64,000 nt of DNA from assembly GCA_021819435.1 (NCBI GenBank), contig JAKARB010000010.1, forward strand, positions 1 through 64,000. The letters run 5' to 3'. Made by a program: the position numbers and the translations under genes. The notes beneath the pieces were generated by a model, which ran no database searches, was not told the DNA's origin, and saw only the letters and a program-made list of their open reading frames with translations. This document shows, piece after piece, positions 9,021 through 17,905 of the stretch; within the stretch, counting starts at the first letter, position 1, and the number at the start of each line of letters is the position of its first letter. The stretch comes from Pseudomonadota bacterium. GTDB taxonomy: Bacteria > Pseudomonadota > Gammaproteobacteria > Burkholderiales > Burkholderiaceae_C.

Positions 9021-9731
9021 ATGAGCGCGGGCTTACAAGCTGCCGCTGGCAGCATGATGGCGGATATCGAGCGACTGGCTTCGCTCAGCCGCAACCTTGC
9101 CAACGTCGGGACCGTGGGCTACAAGCGCGAGATCGCGCGAGCCTTGCCTTTTGAACAGGCGATGGCGCTGGCCTCCGGAGATGCACGCGAGCAGATTCAG
9201 TTGGCTCGTGACTTCAAGACCGGCCCCATTCGCGAAACCGGCAATCCGCTTGATCTGGCCCTCGATGGCGATGGCTTTCTTGTGGTTTCCACATCAGACG
9301 GCGATGCCCTGACACGTTCTGCGAGCCTGCGACTTCAAAGTGATGGTCTGCTGGTGACGCAAGCTGGATGGCCTGTTCAGACCGATGCGGGTGATCTGCG
9401 CATCACCTTTGCCAATCCCAAGATCGATGCTCAAGGGCGAATCTTCGACGGCGAGCGCCTGGTGGCGCAGCTGAAGCTGGTCAAGCCGGCAAAGAGCGAG
9501 GGCCTGATTTTTTCTGGAGGGGGGCTGTATGTGCCCCAAGAGTCCTCCGGGCTGAAGCCCGCCGATGGTGTCGGTGTGCGGCAAGGCTATCTCGAAATGT
9601 CGAATGTCGAGTCAGCTCAGGAGATGGTGAGGTTGCTCGAGACCGTGCGGCACTTTGAGGCTGGCCAGAAAATGGTCCAAGGCATGGACGAAATGATGGA
9701 TCGGGCACTGAAAAAGCTCGGCGAGTTCTGA
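9021..9731 (+). CDS. flgF: Proximal rod protein FlgF
   Basis: 236 residues, slightly shorter than usual FlgF. The N-terminal rod signature is present (LSRNLANVGTVGYKR), with the FlgF/FlgG core GNPLDLALDGDGFLVV and the C-terminal coiled region (YLEMSNVESAQEMVRLLE). The N-terminus diverges from classical FlgF, which usually begins MDxxIY, and the call rests on its position directly ahead of flgG and on length. A good GGGAG ribosome site precedes the ATG. A 141-base gap separates it from flhA, so a new promoter may lie there; GTAC-N5-GTAC and repeated AATTTGC words are visible in it but no clear promoter. Confidence 0.88.
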   Translation: MSAGLQAAAGSMMADIERLASLSRNLANVGTVGYKREIARALPFEQAMALASGDAREQIQLARDFKTGPIRETGNPLDLALDGDGFLVVSTSDGDALTRSASLRLQSDGLLVTQAGWPVQTDAGDLRITFANPKIDAQGRIFDGERLVAQLKLVKPAKSEGLIFSGGGLYVPQESSGLKPADGVGVRQGYLEMSNVESAQEMVRLLETVRHFEAGQKMVQGMDEMMDRALKKLGEF

Positions 9732-9765
9732 GCGTGTCAACGCGTTATCTGGGGAGGGCAGGGCG

Positions 9766-10545
9766 ATGATTGATTCTCTGTACATTGGCGCCACGGGGTT
9801 GCAGGCTCAGCAGGCCAATGTGAATGCCATTTCGAACAACCTGGCGAACGTCAACACGCCGGCATACAAGCGTGCCCGCGTGGCGTTTCAGGACATGTTC
9901 TACCGCGAGCTTTCTCGCGCAGGTGCTGCGGATGTGCCCCAGCAACTTCGCCAGGCGGTTGGCACAGGTGTCGGGATCCTGAGCACGTCGAAGGTGTTCG
10001 TGGATGGTGACTTGGTCAAAACCGATGACCTGATGGATGTCGCGATCCGAGGGGATGGCTTCCTGGAGGTCGCATTGCCCGATGGGTCGCTCGGCTACAC
10101 CCGTGGCGGGCACCTCCAGGTCACCAAAGACCGGCTGCTGGCGTCTGCCGATGGCTCGGTTTTGCACCCTCAAATCACCGTGCCCGCCGACATGAAGTCC
10201 ATCATGATCGATGCGGATGGCAAGGTTCACGGCTTGCCCCGAGATGGCAGCAAGCCGGTCGAGCTGGGACGGCTGGAGCTGGTTCGCTTCGACAACCCAG
10301 GCGGATTGCAGGCGCTCAGCAACAACCTGTACAAGGCCAACGCCGATTCTGGCGAACCGCTCGCGGGTGAGCCTTCACAAGATGGATTCGGTTCGCTGGC
10401 TCAAGGGTTCACCGAAGGCTCCAACGTCAAGTTGGTGGACGAAATGGTGAGCTTGATGGTCGCCCAACGAGCTTATGAGATCAACGCGAAAGTCATTCAG
10501 GCATCTGACGAGTTGATGAGCATGAGCAACAACTTGCGCCGCTGA
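9766..10545 (+). CDS. flgG: Distal rod protein FlgG
   Basis: 259 residues, canonical FlgG length. It begins MIDSLYIGATGLQAQQ and has ISNNLANVNTPAYK at about 22-35, the standard rod signature, and the C-terminal phrase EGSNVKLVDEMVSLMVAQRAYE, which is diagnostic for FlgG. It builds the distal rod that passes through the P and L rings. Start preceded by GGGGAGGG. Its presence means the structure can extend through the periplasm. Confidence 0.95.
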   Translation: MIDSLYIGATGLQAQQANVNAISNNLANVNTPAYKRARVAFQDMFYRELSRAGAADVPQQLRQAVGTGVGILSTSKVFVDGDLVKTDDLMDVAIRGDGFLEVALPDGSLGYTRGGHLQVTKDRLLASADGSVLHPQITVPADMKSIMIDADGKVHGLPRDGSKPVELGRLELVRFDNPGGLQALSNNLYKANADSGEPLAGEPSQDGFGSLAQGFTEGSNVKLVDEMVSLMVAQRAYEINAKVIQASDELMSMSNNLRR

Positions 10546-10628
10546 TCTCTGAGGTGCTCAACTGCCCAGCGCACTGTCTGGGTCAGGGCGGGCAGATTTG
10601 ACATCAGTGGGCTCGTTCGGAACATCTC

Positions 10629-11207
10629 ATGCGCATTCGTCTCTCGGTCATCGTTCTTATCTTGTCAGGCTTGGCGTGCACCTCGCTCGCTGGCGCTCAA
10701 AGTTTGTACTCGGAGCGAACGTTCCGCTCACTGACTGGAGACATGCGAGCCCGCCAGGTGGGTGATCGGCTGACCGTGGTGGTCCTGGAAAATGCCTCGG
10801 CCACCAGCACGGCCGACACCAAAGCGAGCAACGACAACCAAGCAGGTGCGTCAGCCGGGACGAAGCACCTGCGAGGCAACGTTGATTTGCAGTCTGGGTC
10901 GGCCTTTGATGGCACTGGCCGCACGCAACGAACGGGCAAATTCGCCGCGCAGTTGACCGCGACCGTGGTGGATGTCGACGCCAATGGCGATCTGCTGGTC
11001 AGTGGTGATCAACTCATCGAGATCAACGGTGAGAAGCAAGAGATCAGCCTGCAGGGGCGCGTGCGCCGGGTCGACATCGCGGAGGACAACAGCGTTGTCT
11101 CGTCCCGTTTGGCCGATGCCCGAATCAAGTTCGTGGGCGATGGCGTTGTCAGTGAGCGGCAACGAGCTGGCCTGCTCTCGAAGGTGTTCCTGTGGTTGGG
11201 GTTGTGA
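10629..11207 (+). CDS. flgH: L-ring protein FlgH, apparently without a lipobox
   Basis: 192 residues. The mature part begins SLYSERTFRSLTGDMRAR, followed by VGDRLTVVVLENASATS, the FlgH core; the C-terminus keeps the conserved VRRVDIAEDNSV-type beta region. FlgH forms the L ring in the outer membrane and is normally a lipoprotein with an LxGC box. Here the leader reads GLACTSLAGAQS: no residue pattern before the Cys fits a good lipobox, while AGA-Q looks like an ordinary signal peptidase I site. That is unusual and may alter how the ring is anchored. Confidence 0.9.
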   Translation: MRIRLSVIVLILSGLACTSLAGAQSLYSERTFRSLTGDMRARQVGDRLTVVVLENASATSTADTKASNDNQAGASAGTKHLRGNVDLQSGSAFDGTGRTQRTGKFAAQLTATVVDVDANGDLLVSGDQLIEINGEKQEISLQGRVRRVDIAEDNSVVSSRLADARIKFVGDGVVSERQRAGLLSKVFLWLGL

Positions 11208-11209
11208 GC

Positions 11210-12328
11210 ATGCGCAAGGTCTTTCAACTGCTGCTGCTCGCTCTCGCTTTGTGTGGCGCGCCCTCACATGCCGCCGATGCTGAACTTGTGCGAATCAAAG
11301 ACCTTGGCCGGCTGTCGGGGTGGCGTGATAACGCGCTGGTCGGATATGGCCTGGTGACGGGCTTGGCGGGCACAGGCGACTCGCCAAGGAACCAGGCCAC
11401 CCGGCAGTCGATTGCGAACCTGCTTCAGCAGTTCGACATCAAGCTTGACGTTGACCAAGTCAGCAGCCGGAACGTGGCGGCTGTCATGGTGACGGCCAGT
11501 TTGCCGCCCTTTGCGCGTCCGGGTGATGCGGTGGATGTGTCGGTCACTTCGGTGGGCGATGCCAGAAGCCTCTTGGGTGGAAGCTTGCTGCTGGCACCCT
11601 TGAAGGGCGCTGACGGTCGTGTGTACGCGTTGGCACAAGGGCCCGTCTCGGTGGGTGGCTACAAGTACGACATGAACGGCAATGTGGTGCAGAAAAACCA
11701 CCCAACCGTCGGTGTGATACCTGCAGGCGGCAGCGTGGAGCTGTCTGTTGCCGTGCCGGAACACGAGCGCGATCGGCCTTTGACGTTCGTTCTTGTGCAG
11801 GCTGACTACACGACGTCGGAACGGATTGCGGAGGCCATCAATCGCAGCTTTGGTGCGGGCACGGCGGTTCCCAAGGATGCGGCAGGCGTTGAAATCTCCG
11901 TGCCGAAGAACCGGAAAGACAACTTGGTCGCCTTCATGGCCGCGTTGGAGAACATCTCTGTGCAGCCGGACATGAAGGCGCGCGTGGTGGTCAATGAGCG
12001 AACGGGTGTGGTGGTGTCCGGTGGCGAGGTCAAGTTGTCCAGCGTGGTTGTGTCTCACGGCGACTTGAAGGTGACCGTGACGACCGACAACACCGTGTCT
12101 CAGCCGTTCACGTTTGGCTTCGTTCCTGGCGCCCGGACAGAGTTGGTCGCGAACAGCCGCATCGATGTGGCTGAAGGGGGGGCGAATGTCATATCCGCAC
12201 AAAGGGGAACGGTTGCGGACCTGGTCCAGGCCTTGGCCAAGGCACGGACATCCACACGAGATGTGATCGCCGTGCTGCAGGCCATCAAGGCCGCTGGTGC
12301 CTTGCGTGCGGAATTGGTGATTCAGTGA
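11210..12328 (+). CDS. flgI: P-ring protein FlgI
   Basis: 372 residues with a Sec signal peptide (about 1-22, cleavage near SHA-AD). The mature N-terminus RIKDLGRLSGWRDNALVGYG and the motif LVTGLAGTGDS are nearly invariant in FlgI. The C-terminal half includes NERTGVVVSGGEVKLS. It assembles the periplasmic P ring around the rod. The chaperone FlgA, usually needed for P-ring assembly, is not in this window. Start at ATG 11210, 2 bases after the flgH stop. Confidence 0.95.
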   Translation: MRKVFQLLLLALALCGAPSHAADAELVRIKDLGRLSGWRDNALVGYGLVTGLAGTGDSPRNQATRQSIANLLQQFDIKLDVDQVSSRNVAAVMVTASLPPFARPGDAVDVSVTSVGDARSLLGGSLLLAPLKGADGRVYALAQGPVSVGGYKYDMNGNVVQKNHPTVGVIPAGGSVELSVAVPEHERDRPLTFVLVQADYTTSERIAEAINRSFGAGTAVPKDAAGVEISVPKNRKDNLVAFMAALENISVQPDMKARVVVNERTGVVVSGGEVKLSSVVVSHGDLKVTVTTDNTVSQPFTFGFVPGARTELVANSRIDVAEGGANVISAQRGTVADLVQALAKARTSTRDVIAVLQAIKAAGALRAELVIQ

Positions 12329-12353
12329 TTGACAACAGGGTTTGGGAGTTGTG

Positions 12354-12716
12354 ATGAGTGGTCTGACCGTGGATCTGATTCGGCTGGGTTTGAATGCGGC
12401 GTCGTTGCGGCATCAGGCAGCCGCCTCGAACATCGCCAATGCCGCTGTGCCTGGCTACAAGCGCTTGAGCGTTTCGTTCGAGGATCAATTGGCAGACCAA
12501 TTGAGCGCTGTTCGCCAACCTGATGGCTTGATCGGTGACCTGCCCGCTGGCGTTTCCCCGGTCCTCCAGGAAGCCGCAACGGCTGGTGGTGAGGTTGCCC
12601 TGGATGTCGAAGTGGCCAACATGTCCCAAAACGTCCTGCGGTACGAGACCTTGGTCAAAGGGTTGAGCAAGCACTTCTCGATCCTGAGCACGGCGATCAA
12701 CGAGGGCAAGCGTTAA
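12354..12716 (+). CDS. flgB: Proximal rod protein FlgB
   Basis: 120 residues, normal for FlgB. The phrase LRHQAAASNIANAAVPGYKR is the rod-family N-terminal signature, and DVEVANMSQNVLRYETLV is the FlgB C-terminal helix. The ATG 12354 lies 5 bases after GGGAG and gives the canonical start; GTG 12351 is an alternative. FlgB, FlgC and FliE form the most proximal rod attached to the MS ring and export gate. Confidence 0.93.
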   Translation: MSGLTVDLIRLGLNAASLRHQAAASNIANAAVPGYKRLSVSFEDQLADQLSAVRQPDGLIGDLPAGVSPVLQEAATAGGEVALDVEVANMSQNVLRYETLVKGLSKHFSILSTAINEGKR

Positions 12717-12730
12717 GCGGCGGAGTTGTC

Positions 12731-13189
12731 ATGGACTACAACCAGATCTTCAGAATCAGCGCAGCGGGCATGGCTGTGGAGAAAGCCCGGGTGGATGTCG
12801 CGGCGCAGAACATCGCGAACATGCACACCACGCGCACCGCCGCTGGGGGCCCTTATTCACCGCTGCGTGTTGTCACTCGAAGCGCGGTGCTGCCCAGGCA
12901 GAGTTTCGAGGCCCAGCTGGATGCACAGGGGCAGTCCATGGGGGCCATTCAGTTGAGCGCTCCGCAAGTGGCTGGCGTTGTGGCAACTGGCGCGGCGCCT
13001 CGCATGCAGCATGACCCTGGCCACCCCGATGCGGACGCGGCTGGAATGGTGGCTTATCCCGCGGTGAATCAAGTCAACGAGATGTTGACTTTGGTGACGG
13101 CCATGCGCGCGTATGAAGCCAATGTCACGGCGCTGAACGCCGCGAAAGTGATGACGGTGAAGGCACTTGAGATCGGGAGCAGCAATTGA
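12731..13189 (+). CDS. flgC: Proximal rod protein FlgC
   Basis: 152 residues, a little longer than the usual 135-140. Has FRISAAGMAVEKARVDVAAQ and QNIANMHTT at the N-terminus and the FlgC-specific phrase PGHPDADAAGMVAYP in the second half, ending in the YEANVTALN helix. Stop and fliE start overlap (TGATG). Confidence 0.94.
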   Translation: MDYNQIFRISAAGMAVEKARVDVAAQNIANMHTTRTAAGGPYSPLRVVTRSAVLPRQSFEAQLDAQGQSMGAIQLSAPQVAGVVATGAAPRMQHDPGHPDADAAGMVAYPAVNQVNEMLTLVTAMRAYEANVTALNAAKVMTVKALEIGSSN

Positions 13190-13479
13190 TGTCCATTTCT
13201 TCCATTGCGGCTCTGGCGCCTGATGAATTCATCAGCCTCCAGCCGACGCAGGCTGCACCGTCAAGTTTCGAAGCGGTGCTGTCGAACCAGTTGAACCGAG
13301 TCAATGCCAGCATGACAAACGCCGAAGGGCAACTGCAGTCATTCGCGATCGGGGAGTCGACAAACGTGCATGAGTTGATGATTTCGCTCGAGCAGGCCCG
13401 TTTGTCATTCCAGTTGCTTGTCCAGGTGAGAAACAAGTTGCTGGAGGGCTACCAAGACATCATGAAGATGCAAATTTGA
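13189..13479 (+). CDS. fliE: MS-ring/rod adaptor FliE
   Basis: 96 residues, normal for FliE. The C-terminal signature STNVHELMISLEQARLSF followed by LLVQVRNKLLEGYQDIMKMQI is diagnostic. FliE connects the MS ring and the export gate to the rod and is the first exported protein in standard flagella. The ATG 13189 overlaps the flgC stop. Confidence 0.94.
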   Translation: MSISSIAALAPDEFISLQPTQAAPSSFEAVLSNQLNRVNASMTNAEGQLQSFAIGESTNVHELMISLEQARLSFQLLVQVRNKLLEGYQDIMKMQI

Positions 13480-13490
13480 GGACGAGCCAG

Positions 13491-14984
13491 ATGACGATCA
13501 AGGAATTTTGGGCTGCGTCTCAGAGCAATGTTCGCCTCGGCATCATGCTGGGCGCTGTCGCGATTGTTTTGGGCGTGAGCGCGCTTGGTTACTGGGCCAT
13601 GGCGGCGGACTACCAGGTCCTCTTCTCGGATCTGCAAGAGCAAGATGCATCGGTGATGGTCGCGGAGCTGGACAAGCTGAAGGTGCCATATCGCCTTGAG
13701 GAGGGCGGGACGCGCATTTTGGTGCCGCGGGATGCCGTCTACAAAACACGGTTGAAGCTTGCGGGCAAGAACCTGCCCCTGCATGGCGTTGTCGGGTTCG
13801 AGATCTTCAATAACTCGGACTTCGGCATGACCGAGTTCTCTCAGAAGGTCAACTATCAGCGCGCGCTGGAGGGTGAACTCACCCGGACCATCATGGCCTT
13901 GGATGAGGTCCAGTCGGCTCGTGTTCACCTGGCATTGCCTGAATCATCCTTGTTTCGCCAAGAGAAGTCCAAGGCCAAGGCTTCTGTCACCTTGGGGCTC
14001 AAGCAAGGTCGGTCCATCAATGCTGAGCAGGTTTCGGGGATCCAGCGCTTGGTGGCATCGTCCGTTGCGCAAATCGAGGCCGATGATGTGACGGTGGCTG
14101 ACAAGCACGGCGTGACCTTGAGCATGGCGACGGATGGGGCGGATGCCGCTGCTTCGGGCGACAGGCGGCTGGATGTGAAGCGCAAGTTCGAGGATTACTT
14201 GGGGCGTAAAGCGACCCAGGTTCTGGAGCGGGCCTTGGGCCCGGGGCAGGCGATGGTCAGCGTTGATGCGACGTTGAACATGGATCGGGTCAAGGTGACC
14301 ATGGAAACCGTGCTGCCAGCGAAGGATTCACCTGGGGAGGGCGCCAATCCCGTGGGGGTGCTCGTCAAGGAGCGCCAGATCACCAAAGAAACGCCCGTGA
14401 CCGATGGACAAGGAAAGGCCACGGAGACAACCGCCAGCACCGTGCTGCACTCCGAGTCGGAGTATCAGGTTGGGCGTCGCGTTGAGCAACTGGTTAGCAC
14501 GCCGGGGTCGGTCATTCGGCTGAGCGTTGGCATCGTGGTGTCGGGGGACTTGGACGACATCCGTCAACAAAAGATCCGCGAGTTGGCATCGTCTGCATTG
14601 GGGCTGGATCTCGTCCGAGGTGATGCCATCTCCATTTATCCCTTGTCGCATGTGGCGGTGGCCAGCGATCACGAGGGCTCGCTTAGCGAGCCAGGGCCTC
14701 AAAGCCAGCTCGCGCCTTCCGCTGACCGCGACAGCACGGCCCGTCAGGCGCCCAAGATGCATGGCGGCGGCGTCTTGCCAGAGCAGTGGCGAATCGTCGT
14801 GACCATTCTTCTCGTCATGACGGTGGCCGCGCTGTTGCTGGCCGCCTTCATGTGGCGCAAGCAACTCACGCGCGGGAAGCCGACGGAACAAGGCCTGAGC
14901 GAGCACGAACGCCAGCAGTTGCTGCTGCAAATCAACAAATGGCTCGAGGTGGATGATTTGCCGAAGCAGGGGGGGCTCGCGTGA
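13491..14984 (+). CDS. fliF: MS-ring protein FliF
   Basis: 497 residues, shorter than the common 540-570. First membrane helix at about 17-39, YscJ/FliF ring-building motifs (LFSDLQEQDASVMVAEL; GFEIFNNSDFGMTEFSQKV) and the second helix near 427-452. The FliF C-terminal domain (about 180-400) is present. The cytoplasmic tail is short, but its end (LLLQINKWLEVDD) still resembles the helix that holds the FliG N-terminal domain in normal flagella. Ribosome site GAGG lies 8 bases before ATG 13491. The stop overlaps the next start (GTGA). Confidence 0.94.
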   Translation: MTIKEFWAASQSNVRLGIMLGAVAIVLGVSALGYWAMAADYQVLFSDLQEQDASVMVAELDKLKVPYRLEEGGTRILVPRDAVYKTRLKLAGKNLPLHGVVGFEIFNNSDFGMTEFSQKVNYQRALEGELTRTIMALDEVQSARVHLALPESSLFRQEKSKAKASVTLGLKQGRSINAEQVSGIQRLVASSVAQIEADDVTVADKHGVTLSMATDGADAAASGDRRLDVKRKFEDYLGRKATQVLERALGPGQAMVSVDATLNMDRVKVTMETVLPAKDSPGEGANPVGVLVKERQITKETPVTDGQGKATETTASTVLHSESEYQVGRRVEQLVSTPGSVIRLSVGIVVSGDLDDIRQQKIRELASSALGLDLVRGDAISIYPLSHVAVASDHEGSLSEPGPQSQLAPSADRDSTARQAPKMHGGGVLPEQWRIVVTILLVMTVAALLLAAFMWRKQLTRGKPTEQGLSEHERQQLLLQINKWLEVDDLPKQGGLA

Positions 14985-15463
14985 GCTCTTGCGCAGGTCT
15001 CCGTCGAGCGGCTTTGACGCTTCACTGCTTGTCCGTTGAGGACCGGCAGTGGATGCTGGAGAAGTTGCCGCCGGTCGCGGCTGAGGCGATTCATCCTTTG
15101 CTTCTCGAACTCCGTGAGCTTGGCATTGCGCCTGACTCGTCCGTTTTGTCGGGGCTGGATGTCGGGGCCGATGCGCGAGAACGCGAGAGCCTTGACGGTG
15201 GGCCTCTGCCGCAGCAGCCTGGGAAAAACTGGCCTGACCTTGCCAGCGCCAGGGAGCCCTTGAGCCAGCTACCGCTGGGAATGCAAGCCATCGTTCTGGC
15301 GGCAGCCGATGTGGCCTGGAGGAACGGGTACCTCTATGCCCTTCATGTGGATCTGAGAGACCAGCTGCTGTCGCACCCCTTCATGCAATCGGCGCCGGTT
15401 GCATTGCGGCAGTCTGTGTTGTCTCGATTCCTTGGGCAATTCTTGCTGAAGACCGGCTCATGA
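14981..15463 (+). CDS. 160-residue protein in the fliG position; possible reduced FliG-like adaptor
   Basis: A GTG-initiated gene that overlaps fliF and fliH by 4 bases on each side, exactly where fliG normally stands. It is 160 residues, half the length of FliG (about 330). Residues 9-48 (AALTLHCLSVEDRQWMLEKL and on to ELRELGI) can be laid by eye on the first helices of FliG_N, which bind FliF. No FliG middle or C-terminal domain is seen: the charged torque helix of FliG_C is absent. The C-terminal third is helical and ends RQSVLSRFLGQFLLKTGS. It may be a degenerate FliG or an SctK-like connector between FliF and FliM/FliN. Both are inference; the lack of the torque domain is seen directly. 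Confidence 0.6.
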   Translation: MSSCAGLRRAALTLHCLSVEDRQWMLEKLPPVAAEAIHPLLLELRELGIAPDSSVLSGLDVGADARERESLDGGPLPQQPGKNWPDLASAREPLSQLPLGMQAIVLAAADVAWRNGYLYALHVDLRDQLLSHPFMQSAPVALRQSVLSRFLGQFLLKTGS

Positions 15464-16158
15464 GCGCACTCATCAGAAACTTGGCGATAGACGAGAAGCC
15501 CTTGCGGCTATCCCGAATGCATGCGGCTTCGGCGAGCGAATGCGATGCTGATCAAACACATGGTTTGGCGTCGCGAGATGAGTCACAGGATTTGGTGAGC
15601 CTGCCCACGCAACAAGGTTTGCGTCCCGAAGCGGATGTGCTCATTGAAGCGGCGAGAGAACAGGCTGTCCGCGAAGGATATGAACAAGGTCTGAGCAGAG
15701 GGCACCAGGAAGCCTTGCAGCACAACAAGCAAAAGTTCGATGCGTTGAATCGGCTGCTGGAGTCGGTTCCTGCCGCGATGGCAGGGCAAATCGATGGCCT
15801 CGAAGACGTGGCCCTTCACATCGCCATGACGGCGGTGATGAAAATCTTGGGAGATACGCTGGTTTCTCCAGGTGGCATCCGGGCGGTCGTGCAGCAAGTG
15901 CTCAGGCAGGTGCGGACCTCCGAGCCCATGGCCATGCGCTTGGCGCCCCAGGATTTTTACTTCTTGCTGAAGCAAAAATCGAATGCTGAGCTGTCGCTGC
16001 CTCCAAACATCGAGCTGATGCCAGACGATCGCGTGGAACTGGGCGGTTGCATCTTGGATGCAGCAGGCGGTGGCATCGATGCCCGCATTGAGACACAACT
16101 TGCACGCCTGCGGGACGTGCTGGTCAAGGCCAGGGCCGCTCGCGGAGGCGGTTCATGA
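15460..16158 (+). CDS. fliH: Flagellar export ATPase regulator FliH
   Basis: 232 residues. The central part has the FliH/SctL-type pattern with EQAVREGYEQGLSRGHQEAL (small-residue-rich helix) and the C-terminal domain with DRVELGGCILDAAGGGIDARIETQL, typical of FliH_C, VPS-like stalk proteins. The N-terminal about 60 residues are not conserved in sequence. It links the FliI ATPase to FliN at the cytoplasmic ring. ATGA overlaps join it to both neighbours. Confidence 0.9.
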   Translation: MSALIRNLAIDEKPLRLSRMHAASASECDADQTHGLASRDESQDLVSLPTQQGLRPEADVLIEAAREQAVREGYEQGLSRGHQEALQHNKQKFDALNRLLESVPAAMAGQIDGLEDVALHIAMTAVMKILGDTLVSPGGIRAVVQQVLRQVRTSEPMAMRLAPQDFYFLLKQKSNAELSLPPNIELMPDDRVELGGCILDAAGGGIDARIETQLARLRDVLVKARAARGGGS

Positions 16159-17459
16159 GGCACGAATACGCCAGGGCGATTTCAGAAGCAGACTTGTGGC
16201 AGCGAACAGGCCGCGTTTGCGAGATATCCGGGCTGTTGATCCAGTCGCGCGGACCGGATGTTGCCGTTGGCGATGTTTGTGAAGTGATTTCACACCGGGC
16301 TCAGGCGCAGGTGTTGGCGGAGGTGGTGGGTTTGCAAGCGGGGCGCGTGATGCTGATGCCGTATGGCGACATTGGTGGGATCACGCTGGGTGCGGAGGTG
16401 GTTGTCAGTGGTCAGGCTCCTGCGGTCTCCGTCGGCGAGGGCTTGCTCGGTCGGGTTGTCGATGCGTTTGGCCGGCCTCTTGACAGCAAAGGCCGATTGC
16501 ATACGCAGGGCACCCACACGCTGAAAGGCGCACCGCAAAATCCTTTGCTGCGGCCCAAGATCCAAGAGGTGCTTGAGACCGGCGTGCAGGGCATTGACGC
16601 GCTGTTAACCGTTGGCCGAGGGCAGCGCATGGGCATCTTCGCGGGAAGCGGCGTTGGCAAAAGCACCCTCTTGGGGATGATCGCTCGCCACATGAAGGCG
16701 GACGTGAACGTGATCGCGCTCATCGGTGAGCGCGGCCGCGAGGTTCTGGAGTTCATCGACCACAACCTGGGCGAAGAGGGATTGAGTCGCTCGGTGGTGG
16801 TGGTCGCCACGTCGGACGAACCCGCGCCGGTGCGAGTGAGGGCTGCCTACACCGCAACAGCCATCGCCGAGTACTTCCAGCAGCAGGGCATGGACGTGAT
16901 GCTGACCATGGACTCCGTCACGCGCTTTGCCATGGCACGCAGGGAAATCGGCTTGTCCGTCGGTGAGCCGCCCACGGCGCGGGGGTACACGCCTTCTGTG
17001 TTTGCTGAGCTACCTAAGCTCCTGGAGCGGTGTGGCACTTCCGGCTCGGGTGGGTCGATCACCGCGCTTTACACGGTCCTCGTCGATGGTGACGACATGA
17101 ATGACCCGGTTGCCGATGCGCTGAGGTCCATCTTGGACGGCCACATCGTCCTGTCAAGACAGTTGGCGACATTGGGGCAATACCCGGCCATAGACTACTT
17201 GGCCAGTGTCAGCCGATTGATGGCAGATATTGTCGGGCCGGATGATTTGGCGATGGCCCGGCAGTTCTTGAGCGTGTTGAGTGCCTATGCGCAAAACCAT
17301 CAAATGATCGACATCGGGGCTTACAAGTCGGGCACGAATCCGGATGTGGATAAAGCCATTCGTCTCAGGCCAGCCATGTTGTCATTTATCAAGCAGGATA
17401 CCAAGGCGTCCATTGGTCGCGAGCAGGCGATGATGCAATTGAGGGGGTTGTTCAAATGA
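16155..17459 (+). CDS. fliI: Flagellar export ATPase FliI
   Basis: 434 residues. Walker A GSGVGKST at about 164-171, Walker B VMLTMDSVTRFAMARRE, and the FliI/SctN signature EPPTARGYTPSVFAELPKLLERCG. The N-terminal beta-barrel (1-90) and C-terminal helical domain are complete. It unfolds and hands substrates to the FlhA ring. Overlaps fliH and fliJ by 4 bases each. All catalytic elements look intact, so an energised export apparatus is expected. Confidence 0.96.
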   Translation: MRHEYARAISEADLWQRTGRVCEISGLLIQSRGPDVAVGDVCEVISHRAQAQVLAEVVGLQAGRVMLMPYGDIGGITLGAEVVVSGQAPAVSVGEGLLGRVVDAFGRPLDSKGRLHTQGTHTLKGAPQNPLLRPKIQEVLETGVQGIDALLTVGRGQRMGIFAGSGVGKSTLLGMIARHMKADVNVIALIGERGREVLEFIDHNLGEEGLSRSVVVVATSDEPAPVRVRAAYTATAIAEYFQQQGMDVMLTMDSVTRFAMARREIGLSVGEPPTARGYTPSVFAELPKLLERCGTSGSGGSITALYTVLVDGDDMNDPVADALRSILDGHIVLSRQLATLGQYPAIDYLASVSRLMADIVGPDDLAMARQFLSVLSAYAQNHQMIDIGAYKSGTNPDVDKAIRLRPAMLSFIKQDTKASIGREQAMMQLRGLFK

Positions 17460-17905
17460 AGATCAAATACCCACTCGAATCCTTGCTCAGAAAGCGTGAA
17501 TGGGATGTTGATATTCAAAAGGGACAGCTTGCCGTGCAGCGGGCGCTGGTCGATCAATTGAAAAATTCCTATCTGCTCAGCAAAGACAGGTACGAAGGGC
17601 AAATATCAAGAATAGAAGCGGTCTTCTCGGGGCAATCTCTCTCTTTGAGTCGATATGAGCTCGAGCGAGCCTATCTTCCCGAGTTGTCTAGGAAGATGGA
17701 GGAGGCACAAATTGAATGGCTGGAGGCGATCGAAGTTGAGGAGCAAATGAGGGAGCGCCTCAGGGAGCTGATGATCGAGCTGCAGGTTACGCAAGAGCAC
17801 AAGAAGCAGCACCTGCTTGAGGCCATGTCTGAGTTGCAGAAAAAAGAACTCAAGGCCGCAGACGAGCAATGGCTGTTGACCAACCCGATTGGGGGCTTTG
17901 CATGA
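17456..17905 (+). CDS. fliJ: Flagellar export stalk protein FliJ
   Basis: 149 residues, almost entirely charged coiled coil (for example QIEWLEAIEVEEQMRERLRE), the normal FliJ architecture, starting YPLESLLRKREWDVD, which matches the family's N-terminal pattern. It sits in the FliI hexamer and contacts FlhA. Overlaps fliI and the next gene by 4 bases. From about here to the end of the cluster the DNA is visibly more AT-rich than the genes before. Confidence 0.85.
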   Translation: MKIKYPLESLLRKREWDVDIQKGQLAVQRALVDQLKNSYLLSKDRYEGQISRIEAVFSGQSLSLSRYELERAYLPELSRKMEEAQIEWLEAIEVEEQMRERLRELMIELQVTQEHKKQHLLEAMSELQKKELKAADEQWLLTNPIGGFA

